Below, piece by piece: positions 37,008 through 44,584 of a stretch of DNA of 64,000 nt (the first letter of the stretch is position 1; every line of letters begins with the position of its first letter). The notes under the pieces are model-generated. The model was not told where the DNA came from. It searched no databases and saw nothing but the letters and a program-made list of their open reading frames with translations. Both the position numbers and the translations under genes were made by a program. This DNA is from Pseudomonas asiatica (GTDB lineage Bacteria; Pseudomonadota; Gammaproteobacteria; Pseudomonadales; Pseudomonadaceae): NCBI RefSeq assembly GCF_009932335.1, contig NZ_BLJF01000001.1, positions 3,722,501 to 3,786,500 of the forward strand, read 5' to 3'.

Positions 37008-37766
37008 TCAGAGGCGCTGCAGAATCAGCTCACCTACAGCGCCGGCCAACCCAGGTTGGCCCGGCTGCCCCGGCCGGCCGTTGGCGCCGGCGTCTGTGCG
37101 GTAAACCAGGCAACCCTTGCTAGCGCCGCCCTTGCCGGCCTTGCCAGCAGCCCCGGCCTTGCCCGGTGCGCCGCCGTCCAGGCGGACCACGATGCGTTCC
37201 TGCGGGAAGCCCTGCGGCACGCTCAGGCGGATGCGCCCACCCGGCGCGCCATCGTGCCCGTTGCCGCCGTCATCGCCGTTGGCACCGCGGCTGGCCTGGC
37301 CCCAGGTGCAGCCACCGGCCTGGCCGTTGGCGCCATCCAGCCCCACGTACCCCGGCGCACCGGCACCGCCACGGGCATCGATGGCCAGGCGCTCGGCATC
37401 CACTTCAGCCAGTTTCAGGTCCAGGCTGCGGCCTGACCGGGCCCCCCGCTGGTAAGTACCCGCCGCTCCCGGCGCACTGAATTCGCTACCCTCACCCAGC
37501 CGCGCACTGCGCGCCTCGATCAGCAACGGGCTATCGGAAGGTGCAATGGCGATACGCGCATCGCGCCCCAGCTCCAGCTGGTCGACCTTCAATTCCGCGA
37601 GCGTGGCAGGCAGCAGCAGGGTTGCGGCATCGGCGACACGCAACTGTGCCAGGTGCACGCTGGCAGACTTGTCGGGCAGGCGCAGCATGGAATTGGCAGC
37701 GACCTCCAGGCTTTCGGCCTGGGCCAGGGGAGCGGCCAACATGGCCAATAACATCAGATTACGCAT
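37008..37766 (-). CDS. Exported collagen-like Gly-rich protein
   Basis: 252 residues. A signal peptide (MRNLMLLAMLAAPLAQA) is followed by a beta-helix-like part (residues 20-120) and then two Gly-X-Y-rich blocks: GGAGAPGYVGLDGANG and relatives, and DGGAPGKAGAAGKAGKGG through GANGRPGQPGQPGLAG. Between them is a beta segment and the lone Cys region. It should be exported and form an extended, possibly trimeric, surface or periplasmic protein. AGGAGG lies 9 bases before ATG 37766. Its start overlaps the end of the DUF1145 gene by eight bases, so the two are co-translated. Confidence 0.78.
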   Translation of the reverse strand: MRNLMLLAMLAAPLAQAESLEVAANSMLRLPDKSASVHLAQLRVADAATLLLPATLAELKVDQLELGRDARIAIAPSDSPLLIEARSARLGEGSEFSAPGAAGTYQRGARSGRSLDLKLAEVDAERLAIDARGGAGAPGYVGLDGANGQAGGCTWGQASRGANGDDGGNGHDGAPGGRIRLSVPQGFPQERIVVRLDGGAPGKAGAAGKAGKGGASKGCLVYRTDAGANGRPGQPGQPGLAGAVGELILQRL

Positions 37767-38034
37767 TTCGCGGCGCCTCCTGCACACGGGGGATGGACAT
37801 GACATGGAAGATACCCGTCAACAGGATCTGCAAACGATCGAACCAGCGGTGGCTGCGGCCGCGCAAGCTGCCATTGAAGAACAGCACTTCAAGCAGGTGC
37901 AGGCCCAGCAAGGTGATGCCGGCGGCGTTGATCAGCAGGTTGAAGGGCAAGGGTTGTGGCATGAACTGATTGAACAGCACCACCCCCCAGAAAGCGACAG
38001 TCAGGACCTTGCCCAAGCCCAGGATGAACTTCAT
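37759..38034 (-). CDS. DUF1145 membrane protein
   Basis: 91 residues with two to three hydrophobic helices: KFILGLGKVLTVAFWGVVLFN, NLLINAAGITLLGLHLLEVLFF and FDRLQILLTGIFHVMSI. It matches the DUF1145 family of small inner-membrane proteins in Pseudomonas; function unknown. It is the first gene of a two-gene unit with the collagen-like protein, overlapping it by eight bases. Confidence 0.82.
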   Translation of the reverse strand: MKFILGLGKVLTVAFWGVVLFNQFMPQPLPFNLLINAAGITLLGLHLLEVLFFNGSLRGRSHRWFDRLQILLTGIFHVMSIPRVQEAPRNA

Positions 38035-38066
38035 ATCCCGCCCCCATGGATTGTTGTTATGTCGAG

Positions 38067-38088
38067 ACGGCCCGTTCGAGCGGGCCGT
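38067..38088. terminator. Hairpin between OmpA gene and DUF1145 gene
   Basis: ACGGCCCG and CGGGCCGT pair around TTCGAG. It lies after the OmpA-family stop on the minus strand. The T run is missing, so termination is uncertain. Confidence 0.45.
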
Positions 38089-38132
38089 GCGACCAACATT
38101 AACTGCAATGCCCGGACAGGCGCCAGCACCAC

Positions 38133-38852
38133 TCAGTTGAGGTGCAGTTCCACCCGTCGGTTGCGGGCACGGCCCTCCTCGCTTTCGTTGTCGGTGAGCG
38201 GTTCACTCTCGCCGCGCCCCTGGCTGGTGACCTTGCCCGCCTCCAGCCCCTGGCCGATCAGGTAAACGGCCACGCTGCTGGCGCGGCGTTCGGAAAGTGC
38301 CTGGTTGTAGCTGTCGGAGCCGACGTTGTCGGTATGCCCGATCACGCTTACCTTGGCCACCGTCGGTGAATCGAGTTTTGCCACCAGGCCTTGCAGACGC
38401 TGCTGGGCCGCCGGGGTCAGCTCGGCGGAATCGAAGGCGAACATCACCGCGCCGTTGTCATCCAGGATGATCACCTCCGGCGAGGGTTCAGGTTCAGTGG
38501 CAGGCGGCGATGCGGGGTACACCCTCAACGGGCAACCCATGTGGTCGACCGCAGTGTTGGCGGGGGTATCGGGGCAACGATCACGGCGGTCGAAAATGCC
38601 GTCGCCATCTTCGTCGCCATCCTGGGCGTAACAGATCAGGCCCCCGGCGATGGCGCCAAGGGCACCGCCGCCAGCCGCCCAACTCGAACTTTCGATGGCG
38701 CCCAGGCCACCACCGACCAGGCCGCCGAGCAGGCTGCAGATGGGCCAGGTCCTCTGGTTGAGCGGCGCGCTGCCATCGCTGTGGGTGGCGCAGCCCGCTA
38801 GCAGGCTGGCAGCCACCAACAGCGGCAGCGCCGCCTTCGACGTCACACTCAT
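38133..38852 (-). CDS. OmpA-family lipoprotein, copy 1
   Basis: 239 residues. Signal peptide with lipobox LLAGC, a glycine-zipper hairpin (GGLVGGGLGAIESSSWAAGGGALG), a calcium-binding TSP3-like stretch (DGDEDGDGIFDRRDRCPDTP), a Pro-rich linker and an OmpA C-terminal domain with VIGHTDNVGSDSYNQALSERRA and ARNRRVELHL. It should sit in the outer membrane and bind peptidoglycan. It is a tandem paralogue of the gene upstream (38942-39634), sharing the same domain order. Confidence 0.9.
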   Translation of the reverse strand: MSVTSKAALPLLVAASLLAGCATHSDGSAPLNQRTWPICSLLGGLVGGGLGAIESSSWAAGGGALGAIAGGLICYAQDGDEDGDGIFDRRDRCPDTPANTAVDHMGCPLRVYPASPPATEPEPSPEVIILDDNGAVMFAFDSAELTPAAQQRLQGLVAKLDSPTVAKVSVIGHTDNVGSDSYNQALSERRASSVAVYLIGQGLEAGKVTSQGRGESEPLTDNESEEGRARNRRVELHLN

Positions 38853-38902
38853 GCTGAATGCTCCTGTGTCATTGGCCACGGACGGCTGACCGCCGTGAAG
38901 AC

Positions 38903-38933
38903 GCGCCCGTGCCACTGCTCAAGGCACGGGCGC
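38903..38933. other. Strong hairpin between the two OmpA genes
   Basis: GCGCCCGTGCC and GGCACGGGCGC form an 11-bp GC stem with a 9-base loop, just past the stop of the upstream OmpA gene. No T run follows, so it may act in mRNA processing or stability more than in termination. Confidence 0.5.
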
Positions 38934-38941
38934 ACGCCGGT

Positions 38942-39634
38942 CTACCGCTGGATCTTGATCTCGGTACGGCGGTTCATGGCACGCCCCTCGGCCGTGGCGT
39001 TGTCTGCCACCGGCTGGGTTTCACCAGCACCGACCACCGACACGAAGCTGCTGCGCGGCACACCGCTCTCGACCAGGTAATCGGTCACCGAGTGGGCACG
39101 GCGCTCGGACAGTTTCTGGTTGTAGCTGTCGGAGCCGACGCTATCGGTATGGCCGCTGACGCTCAGGCGGGCGGACGGCGCCTCCTGTTTCAGGCGCGTG
39201 GCAATGGTGTTGAGGCGCTCCTTGTCGCTGGCGGTCAGGCGCGCAGAGTCGAACTCGAAGTGCACATCGCGGATGACGATGACTTCTTCCTTCTGCACCA
39301 CCACTTCCTCGACCACCGCGGCCGGCTCCGGTGGGCAGCCGTTGGCATCGACCTGCACACCGCGCGGGGTGCCTGGGCACTTGTCACGGCTGTCCGGCAC
39401 ACCGTCACCATCCTCGTCGCCATCGCCATGGGCCCAGCAATAGCCCGCCGCCAGGCCACCGCCCAGCAACGCGCCCCAACCAGCCCAGCTGGAGCTCTCG
39501 ATGGCGCCCAGGGCAGCGCCGCTTACACCCCCGACGGCGGCACATTTCGGCCAGTCGGTCTTTTGCAAACCTGCACAACCAGTCAACACACTGGTGAGCA
39601 GAACCAGGGGTATCGCTGTGCGTACTATGCTCAT
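38942..39634 (-). CDS. OmpA-family lipoprotein, copy 2
   Basis: 230 residues. Lipobox LTGC, glycine zipper (GGVSGAALGAIESSSWAGWG), a TSP3-like GDGDEDGDGVPDSRDKCPGTP, then a Val/Glu-rich linker (VVEEVVVQKEEVIVI) and the OmpA domain with VSGHTDSVGSDSYNQKLSERRA and AMNRRTEIKI. It is the first of the tandem pair and clearly a duplicate of its neighbour, with different linkers. Both are likely peptidoglycan-binding outer-membrane lipoproteins. Confidence 0.9.
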   Translation of the reverse strand: MSIVRTAIPLVLLTSVLTGCAGLQKTDWPKCAAVGGVSGAALGAIESSSWAGWGALLGGGLAAGYCWAHGDGDEDGDGVPDSRDKCPGTPRGVQVDANGCPPEPAAVVEEVVVQKEEVIVIRDVHFEFDSARLTASDKERLNTIATRLKQEAPSARLSVSGHTDSVGSDSYNQKLSERRAHSVTDYLVESGVPRSSFVSVVGAGETQPVADNATAEGRAMNRRTEIKIQR

Positions 39635-39793
39635 TTCATTGCTTCTCCTAGGGGGAATCGGCATAAGGCCGATTTCAGGGAGTAAAGACCGAGCATCTGA
39701 TCCCTGCCACCAATAAGCCACGACACAGTCACATGCCTCTTTGCCCGCACGCTGCGGCCCGCTAGTCTTGGATGACTTCAACGAGGATTGGCA

Positions 39794-40288
39794 ATGACCG
39801 ACGGTTTTTCCCAGCGCACCCCGCAGCAGGCCTTGGCGGCCCTGCTCGATCGCTTCACTCCGCAACGCCTGCTGCTGGTGGGCACGCGCTTCCCGGCGCT
39901 GGACGCCTTCGCCCAGGCGCACCCACAGGTAACCATCGCCACGGCCGCCCCAGGCCCGCTGCCGGCAGAACTGGCAGCCCAGCGCTTTGACCTGGCGGTA
40001 CTGGTGGACTGCCTGGAGCACCTGCCAAAACGCACCGGCCTGGAATTGCTCGGTGGCATTCGCAACCTCAATGCCAGCCGGGTCGCTGTGCTGGCCGACC
40101 TGGCCGCCTGTGGCTGGCAGGACACCGATTTCTTTGCCCTTGCCCTGTCGGCCAGCGAGAAATTCCGCCGTGACCAGCAGGTATTGAGCCTGTTCACCTA
40201 TGATCTACATGACTACAAGCAGGTACCGGACTGGCTGAATGCCAAGTTCTGGGCCAACCCTGAAAACTTCGGCAAGTACTGGTGGTGA
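39794..40288 (+). CDS. DUF6231-like conserved protein
   Basis: 164 residues: [20 protein letters not shown], then [19 protein letters not shown], a pattern like the late part of class I methyltransferase folds (a D-x-x-E-H-L motif), and a C-terminus [20 protein letters not shown] that is conserved in Pseudomonas. The SAM-binding glycine motif is not visible, so I do not call it a methyltransferase. AGGA precedes ATG 39794. The stop overlaps the YchJ-like start (TGATG), beginning a four-gene plus-strand run. Confidence 0.72.
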   Translation: MTDGFSQRTPQQALAALLDRFTPQRLLLVGTRFPALDAFAQAHPQVTIATAAPGPLPAELAAQRFDLAVLVDCLEHLPKRTGLELLGGIRNLNASRVAVLADLAACGWQDTDFFALALSASEKFRRDQQVLSLFTYDLHDYKQVPDWLNAKFWANPENFGKYWW

Positions 40289-40767
40289 TGATGAGTGTCT
40301 CGGTCTGCCCTTGTGGCAGTGGCAACCTGCTCGACGCCTGCTGCGGGCACTACCATGCCGGCACCCCGGCGCCGGATGCCCAGGCGCTGATGCGCTCACG
40401 CTACAGTGCCTACGTGCTGGGCCTGGTCGACTACCTGGTGGCCACCACCCTGCCGGCCCAGCAAGCCGGCCTGGACCGTGCCGCCATGGCCGCCTGGAGC
40501 GCCCAGAGCACCTGGCTGGGCCTGGAGGTGGAAAGCGCAGAGGTGCTGGGCGGCCAGCCAGAGCACGGTTTTGTCACCTTCACTGCACGCTGGCACGACC
40601 AGGAGGGTGACCATCAGCACCGCGAGCGCTCGGCATTCGTCCAGCACGCCGGGCGCTGGTACTTCATCGACCCCACGGTCGGGCTCAAGGCCGGGCGCAA
40701 CGACCCCTGCCCCTGCGCCAGCGGCCAGAAGTTCAAGAAATGCTGCGCCAGTTACGTGGGTAGCTGA
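40288..40767 (+). CDS. YchJ-family protein with two SEC-C zinc motifs
   Basis: 159 residues. An N-terminal SEC-C motif [16 protein letters not shown], the central NTF2-like domain ([32 protein letters not shown]), and a second SEC-C motif at the end, [13 protein letters not shown]. This is the UPF0225/YchJ layout; each CxC...CC should hold one zinc. Its function is unknown. The start overlaps the stop of the gene before (ATG 40288 in TGATG); ATG 40291 is an equally possible start. Confidence 0.88.
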   Translation: MMSVSVCPCGSGNLLDACCGHYHAGTPAPDAQALMRSRYSAYVLGLVDYLVATTLPAQQAGLDRAAMAAWSAQSTWLGLEVESAEVLGGQPEHGFVTFTARWHDQEGDHQHRERSAFVQHAGRWYFIDPTVGLKAGRNDPCPCASGQKFKKCCASYVGS

Positions 40768-40769
40768 CC

Positions 40770-41255
40770 ATGATCGCCCGCACCCGCCCGCTGCTGCTCG
40801 CCACCCTGATGGCATGGCTTGCACTGCTGGCGGGCTGCGCCAGCTGGGGCGGTGACGACTGGCGCGAACCCGAGGTGCACCTGGTCGAGGTGGAGACGGT
40901 CAAGGCCAGGTTGCTGGAGCAGGAGTTCGTGCTGCATCTGCGAATCGACAACCCCAATGACAGCCGCCTGTTCATCCGCAACCTGTCGTATGCCATACGC
41001 CTCAACGACCTGTTGCTGGTGCAGGATGAAACCAGCGTGTGGCGCAGTGTCGGCGGGCATGCCCGGCGTACTTTCAAGATCACCGCACGGACCAACCTGT
41101 GGCAGCACCTGAAACCGCTGGCCAAGCTGCTGAAAAGCGAACAACCACTGCATTACAGCCTGCAGGGCGAGCTGGCGACCGGGTTGCTCATCCATCGGGA
41201 CCTGCACTTGTCGCGCAGTGGTGAGATAATCCCCGGCGATTACAAACCGGAGTGA
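40770..41255 (+). CDS. LEA14-like (LEA type 2) lipoprotein
   Basis: 161 residues. Signal peptide with lipobox LLAGC, then a single WHy/LEA type 2 beta domain: [40 protein letters not shown] and [14 protein letters not shown]14-like proteins in bacteria are linked to desiccation or envelope stress by sequence only. It starts two bases after the YchJ-like stop and is followed 7 bases later by the His-rich gene, so it is in the same operon. Confidence 0.86.
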   Translation: MIARTRPLLLATLMAWLALLAGCASWGGDDWREPEVHLVEVETVKARLLEQEFVLHLRIDNPNDSRLFIRNLSYAIRLNDLLLVQDETSVWRSVGGHARRTFKITARTNLWQHLKPLAKLLKSEQPLHYSLQGELATGLLIHRDLHLSRSGEIIPGDYKPE

Positions 41256-41262
41256 CCCTGCA

Positions 41263-41460
41263 ATGTCCCAGCAACCCCACGTTCATGGCCCTGACTGCAA
41301 CCACGATCATGATCACCACCACGATCATGGCCATGTACACGGCCCGCACTGCAACCACGGCCACCAGGAGCCGGTACGCAACGCCCTGAAGGACGTTGGC
41401 CGTAACGACCCATGCCCGTGCGGTAGCCAGAAAAAGTTCAAGAAGTGCCACGGCGCCTGA
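41263..41460 (+). CDS. His-rich SEC-C zinc-motif miniprotein
   Basis: 65 residues. The first 34 contain 13 His and two Cys, arranged as two copies of HVHGPxCNHxH (residues 6-16 and 24-34) around DHDHHHDHG. The C-terminus is a SEC-C motif, [14 protein letters not shown], the zinc site that in SecA binds SecB and ribosomes. The whole looks built to bind Zn or a similar metal ion. No partner gene identifies a role. It is the last gene of the four-gene run and shares its SEC-C motif with the YchJ-like gene 0.5 kb before. Confidence 0.85.
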   Translation: MSQQPHVHGPDCNHDHDHHHDHGHVHGPHCNHGHQEPVRNALKDVGRNDPCPCGSQKKFKKCHGA

Positions 41461-41514
41461 CCTGAACAGCACTCGCGCGTCCCTGCTGCGGGCCGCGCGG
41501 AGGGTAGCCGGGGT

Positions 41515-42711
41515 CTAACTGGCCCTGGCAGGCCCTGAAACCTTGCGCTGCAGCAACCCTGCGGTGGCCATGAGCAGCACGATGCAGAGGGCCATGCAAA
41601 TGGCATTGGTGCCATCCCAGCCGACCGTACCCAGCAACAGCGATGGGCTGAATGCACCAACGGTCGCGAACACCGCAATGGCCAGATCGTTCTTCCCCTG
41701 CATCTGCATCGCTGCCGGGCTGTTTTGCAGCGTCTGCGCCAACAGCGCCCCACCGCCCACGTAGGTCAGGTTCCAACCCAGGCCCAGGGCTATCAGTGAC
41801 AAGGTCATCATCGCGTAGCTGTGCGACCACATGTTCATGGCCGTGCAACCGATCAGCAGGCACAGGCCGAGACAGATGGTGGCCCTGATGCCGAGCTTGT
41901 GGATGATGGCGCCGGTGAAGAACGACGGCGCAAACATGGCAATCACATGCCATTGAATCGCCAAGCGAACGTCGGAAAAGTCCTCATGCATGTGTTTCAT
42001 GTGCATGGACGCCTGGATCATCAGCAAATTCATGATGCCGTAGCCCAGCGCGGCCACCGCCATGGCCACGGCAACCACCGGGCTCAGCGGCTCGGCGGTC
42101 GTGCCAGCCGGTTTCGCTGCACGGTCGTTACTGGCGGTGCCGGTATCGCCGGGCAGGCAGGCCGCTGTCAGCAACGACATCACCGCCAGGCCGACAAAAG
42201 CGGCGTAGCACAGCGAAAACAGCGGATACCCACCAACGTCCCTCAGCCACTCGGTGAGCGCCGGCCCGACCACGGCAGCGATCACCCCACCGGCCACCAC
42301 CAGGGAAAGCGCCTTGGGCTTCAGGTTCTGGGCCAGATTGTCGGTGGCCGCGAAGCGATTGAAGTTGGCAAACGCAATGTAGATGCCCAATGCCGAATGG
42401 CTGATCACCAGCGTCGGGAAGTGCTGGTACTGCACCGCCAGGTAACCACTGATGCCAGACACCGCCAAAGGGACCGAGCCCAGCATGAAGGCGCGCTTGC
42501 GGCCAATGCGGCTCATCAGCCTGGAGACCGGATAGGTAGCCAGCATCAGGCAAAGGAACTGGAACCCATAGGGCAAAGTGGACCATGTGGCAGCAGGCGC
42601 CAGCGCCGCCCCGACAATGGCCGCCATGGTCACGGACATGACCGCAGTCGTCAGGTTGATCGATTGCGCGGTGAAATACAGGTACGTGCGCCGTGGAAGG
42701 GGGCTCGACAT
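41515..42711 (-). CDS. MFS transporter, 12-helix
   Basis: 398 residues, about 12 membrane helices. It has the MFS loop GRKRAFMLGSVPLAVSG after helix 2 (motif A-like, SRLMSRIGRKRAF) and a second half with FTGAIIHKLGIRATICLG (motif A repeat). Three His-containing stretches around MHMKHMHEDF face the inside. The substrate is unknown; the neighbouring MocR-type regulator is divergent and probably controls it. Confidence 0.88.
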   Translation of the reverse strand: MSSPLPRRTYLYFTAQSINLTTAVMSVTMAAIVGAALAPAATWSTLPYGFQFLCLMLATYPVSRLMSRIGRKRAFMLGSVPLAVSGISGYLAVQYQHFPTLVISHSALGIYIAFANFNRFAATDNLAQNLKPKALSLVVAGGVIAAVVGPALTEWLRDVGGYPLFSLCYAAFVGLAVMSLLTAACLPGDTGTASNDRAAKPAGTTAEPLSPVVAVAMAVAALGYGIMNLLMIQASMHMKHMHEDFSDVRLAIQWHVIAMFAPSFFTGAIIHKLGIRATICLGLCLLIGCTAMNMWSHSYAMMTLSLIALGLGWNLTYVGGGALLAQTLQNSPAAMQMQGKNDLAIAVFATVGAFSPSLLLGTVGWDGTNAICMALCIVLLMATAGLLQRKVSGPARAS

Positions 42712-42827
42712 GGCGTGTGCTCACGGTTGGTGGACGGGTGGAATTCTGCATTGGAAAGATGCCGACAGGTGCATGGTGGCATCTGCCGCGCCCTGTAGTT
42801 CGAACAGTCGACGCGCTTTCCAGTTAA

Positions 42828-42851
42828 CTGTTAGGCTGTTTTTTCTAACAG
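42828..42851. promoter_or_regulatory. Candidate MocR operator dyad
   Basis: CTGTTAG (42828-42834) and CTAACAG (42845-42851) form a perfect 7-bp dyad with a T-rich 10-base spacer, 14 bases before the MocR start codon. The site is well placed for auto-control and for control of the divergent MFS gene. Confidence 0.5.
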
Positions 42852-42865
42852 CTGCTGGACCCGCC

Positions 42866-44206
42866 ATGCGCCCGCACAGCCTTCATGACCAGTTGAAACA
42901 GCGCCTCGAAGCCGGCGAATGGCTGCCTGGCCAGCGCATGCCGTCCATCCGCAAGCTGACGGCGGCGGTTGGCTGCAGCTACCACGATGTCGTCTCCAGC
43001 TATGCCCGATTGGTAAGCGAAGGTGTGTTGACCGCCATTCCTGGCCGCGGCTACTTCGTCGCCAGCCACACACGGCAAACCGGCACAGTGGATACGCCCG
43101 CAGGCATGGCCGACGACCCGCTGTTCAAGTTGCTGCAGGGGGGCCAGCACTACACCAAACTGGGCAGCGGCTGGCTGCCACCCGCCTGGCGAGACACCGA
43201 GCTGCTGGCCAGGGCAATTCGGCGCACGGCACGCCTGGAGCAGAGTTCGCTGGCAGAATATGGCGACATCCAGGGCTACCTGCCCATGCGCAAGCAGTTG
43301 TGCGTGCACCTGAAACGCCTGACCCGTGTGGATGCCCGGCCAAGTCAGTTGCTGACTACGCTGGGCGCCACACAAGCGCTGGACCTGGTGGCGCGGTTGT
43401 TGATCAAGCCAGGCGATCACGTGTTCGTCGACGAGCCTGGCAATGGCAACCTGATCAAGCTGATCCAGTTGGCCGGCGGCCATGTGGTCGGGGTGCGCCG
43501 AACCCAGGACGGACCGAACGTTGAAGACATGAAGGAGCACCTGGCCAGGCACAAGGTCAAGGCACTCTTCTGCAACAGCACCTTCCACAACCCGACCGGC
43601 GGCAACATCAGCCCGCACAATGCCTTCAGCGTCCTGCGCCTGGCGGTGGAACACGACTTCTTCGTGGTCGAGGACGATGTCTACGGCGACTTCAGCCCGG
43701 GTGTGCGCCAGACCTTTGCCGAACTGGACAACCTTGAGCGGGTCATCTACATCGGCAGCTTCTCGAAATGCCTGTCCGCCTCATTGCGCGTGGGCTACAT
43801 CGCCTGCTCGGCAGAGCTGATGGAGCCGCTGACACGCCTGAAGCTGCTGACCTGCGTGGCGGTACCGGCGTTTTGCGAGCGCTTCGTCAACACCATCTTG
43901 TCCGACGGCACCTATGCCCGGCACATGCAAGACCTGCAGCAGCGCCTGATCCGGCAGCAGGCGCAGACCCAGCAGTTGTTGCGGGCGCGTGGCTGGCAAT
44001 TCGACATAACGCCCCAAGGTGGCATGTTCCTGTGGGTCTACCACCCCGAACTGGCCGACCTGCAGCCCTTCATGCGTCGCCTGGAACAGCACAAGGTGCT
44101 ATTGATGCCAGGCTCGGCCTTCGCCGTCAGCCGTGACTATCAACGCCTTGCTCGCATCAATTGCACGCACTTTTCCGACGCCGTGGCCGAACATTTCAAG
44201 GTTTGA
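42866..44206 (+). CDS. MocR-type regulator (GntR DNA-binding + aminotransferase domain)
   Basis: 446 residues. An N-terminal GntR winged helix (LHDQLKQRLEAGEWLPGQRMPSIRKL) is followed by a class I aminotransferase-like domain with FHNPTG and the PLP lysine in SFSKCLSASLRVGY. MocR proteins bind PLP and an effector and switch their promoter. ATG 42866 is the first sensible start; the much longer open frame upstream overlaps the MFS gene and is spurious. The MFS transporter is divergent, 154 bases away. Confidence 0.92.
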   Translation: MRPHSLHDQLKQRLEAGEWLPGQRMPSIRKLTAAVGCSYHDVVSSYARLVSEGVLTAIPGRGYFVASHTRQTGTVDTPAGMADDPLFKLLQGGQHYTKLGSGWLPPAWRDTELLARAIRRTARLEQSSLAEYGDIQGYLPMRKQLCVHLKRLTRVDARPSQLLTTLGATQALDLVARLLIKPGDHVFVDEPGNGNLIKLIQLAGGHVVGVRRTQDGPNVEDMKEHLARHKVKALFCNSTFHNPTGGNISPHNAFSVLRLAVEHDFFVVEDDVYGDFSPGVRQTFAELDNLERVIYIGSFSKCLSASLRVGYIACSAELMEPLTRLKLLTCVAVPAFCERFVNTILSDGTYARHMQDLQQRLIRQQAQTQQLLRARGWQFDITPQGGMFLWVYHPELADLQPFMRRLEQHKVLLMPGSAFAVSRDYQRLARINCTHFSDAVAEHFKV

Positions 44207-44584
44207 GTGCATGTCTTGATTTTTGAGGTGGCGCGCAAATCGAGCGCCGCCCGCGCGGCGCTTCGCAGCACAAGGCTGCTCCTACATCTGTTTCGGGCCA
44301 GTAATGCCTATGCCAGTGCACGCGACCGCCTTGTTCGTACAACGCGATATCGAGCCATGCGCCAAAGCGTTCGCGCACAAACCTCACAGGAATAATTGGC
44401 CTGAAACAAATGTAGGAGCAGCCTTGTGCTGCGAAGCGCCGCGCGGGCGGCGCTCGATCTCACAGGCACCACACACCCCACGCCAAGCACAAAAAATAAA
44501 CCGCCCAGGGACCTTGCACGGCGCCTGCGCGCTCACTACCTTAGCGCCTTTCGAAACCCGCCACGCCTTGCAGGAGCCCTTGTC
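44207..44584. other. Gene-free stretch with long imperfect inverted repeat
   Basis: 378 bases between the MocR gene and the acylase. It is filled by the 44239-44458 repeat, then a 126-base A/T-richer tract containing ACACACCCCACGCC that leads into the AGGAG ribosome site of the acylase. Short open frames inside are translations of the repeat. Confidence 0.7.
44239..44458. repeat. Long imperfect inverted repeat (REP-armed element)
   Basis: ATCGAGCGCCGCCCGCGCGG at 44239 is mirrored near 44458, and the arms contain CGCAGCACAAGGCTGCTCCT and its complement. The mirror continues past TGTAGG to GGCC with a few mismatches, giving arms of about 66 bases around a unique core of about 88 bases (44305-44392). 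It is longer and more spaced than the other REP pairs. Confidence 0.75.

Noticed and set aside
36888..37436. Plus-strand frame antisense to the collagen-like gene
   Set aside because: It begins inside a REP pair and mirrors the Gly-rich repeats; the minus-strand gene has the signal peptide and ribosome site.
42578..42865. N-terminal extension of the MocR gene
   Set aside because: The extra 96 codons overlap the divergent MFS gene and its promoter; the GntR domain starts right after ATG 42866.
44196..44387. Small open frames in the REP-armed element
   Set aside because: They translate the REP arms ([15 protein letters not shown] is a repeat-derived peptide seen at several loci), so they are not genes.
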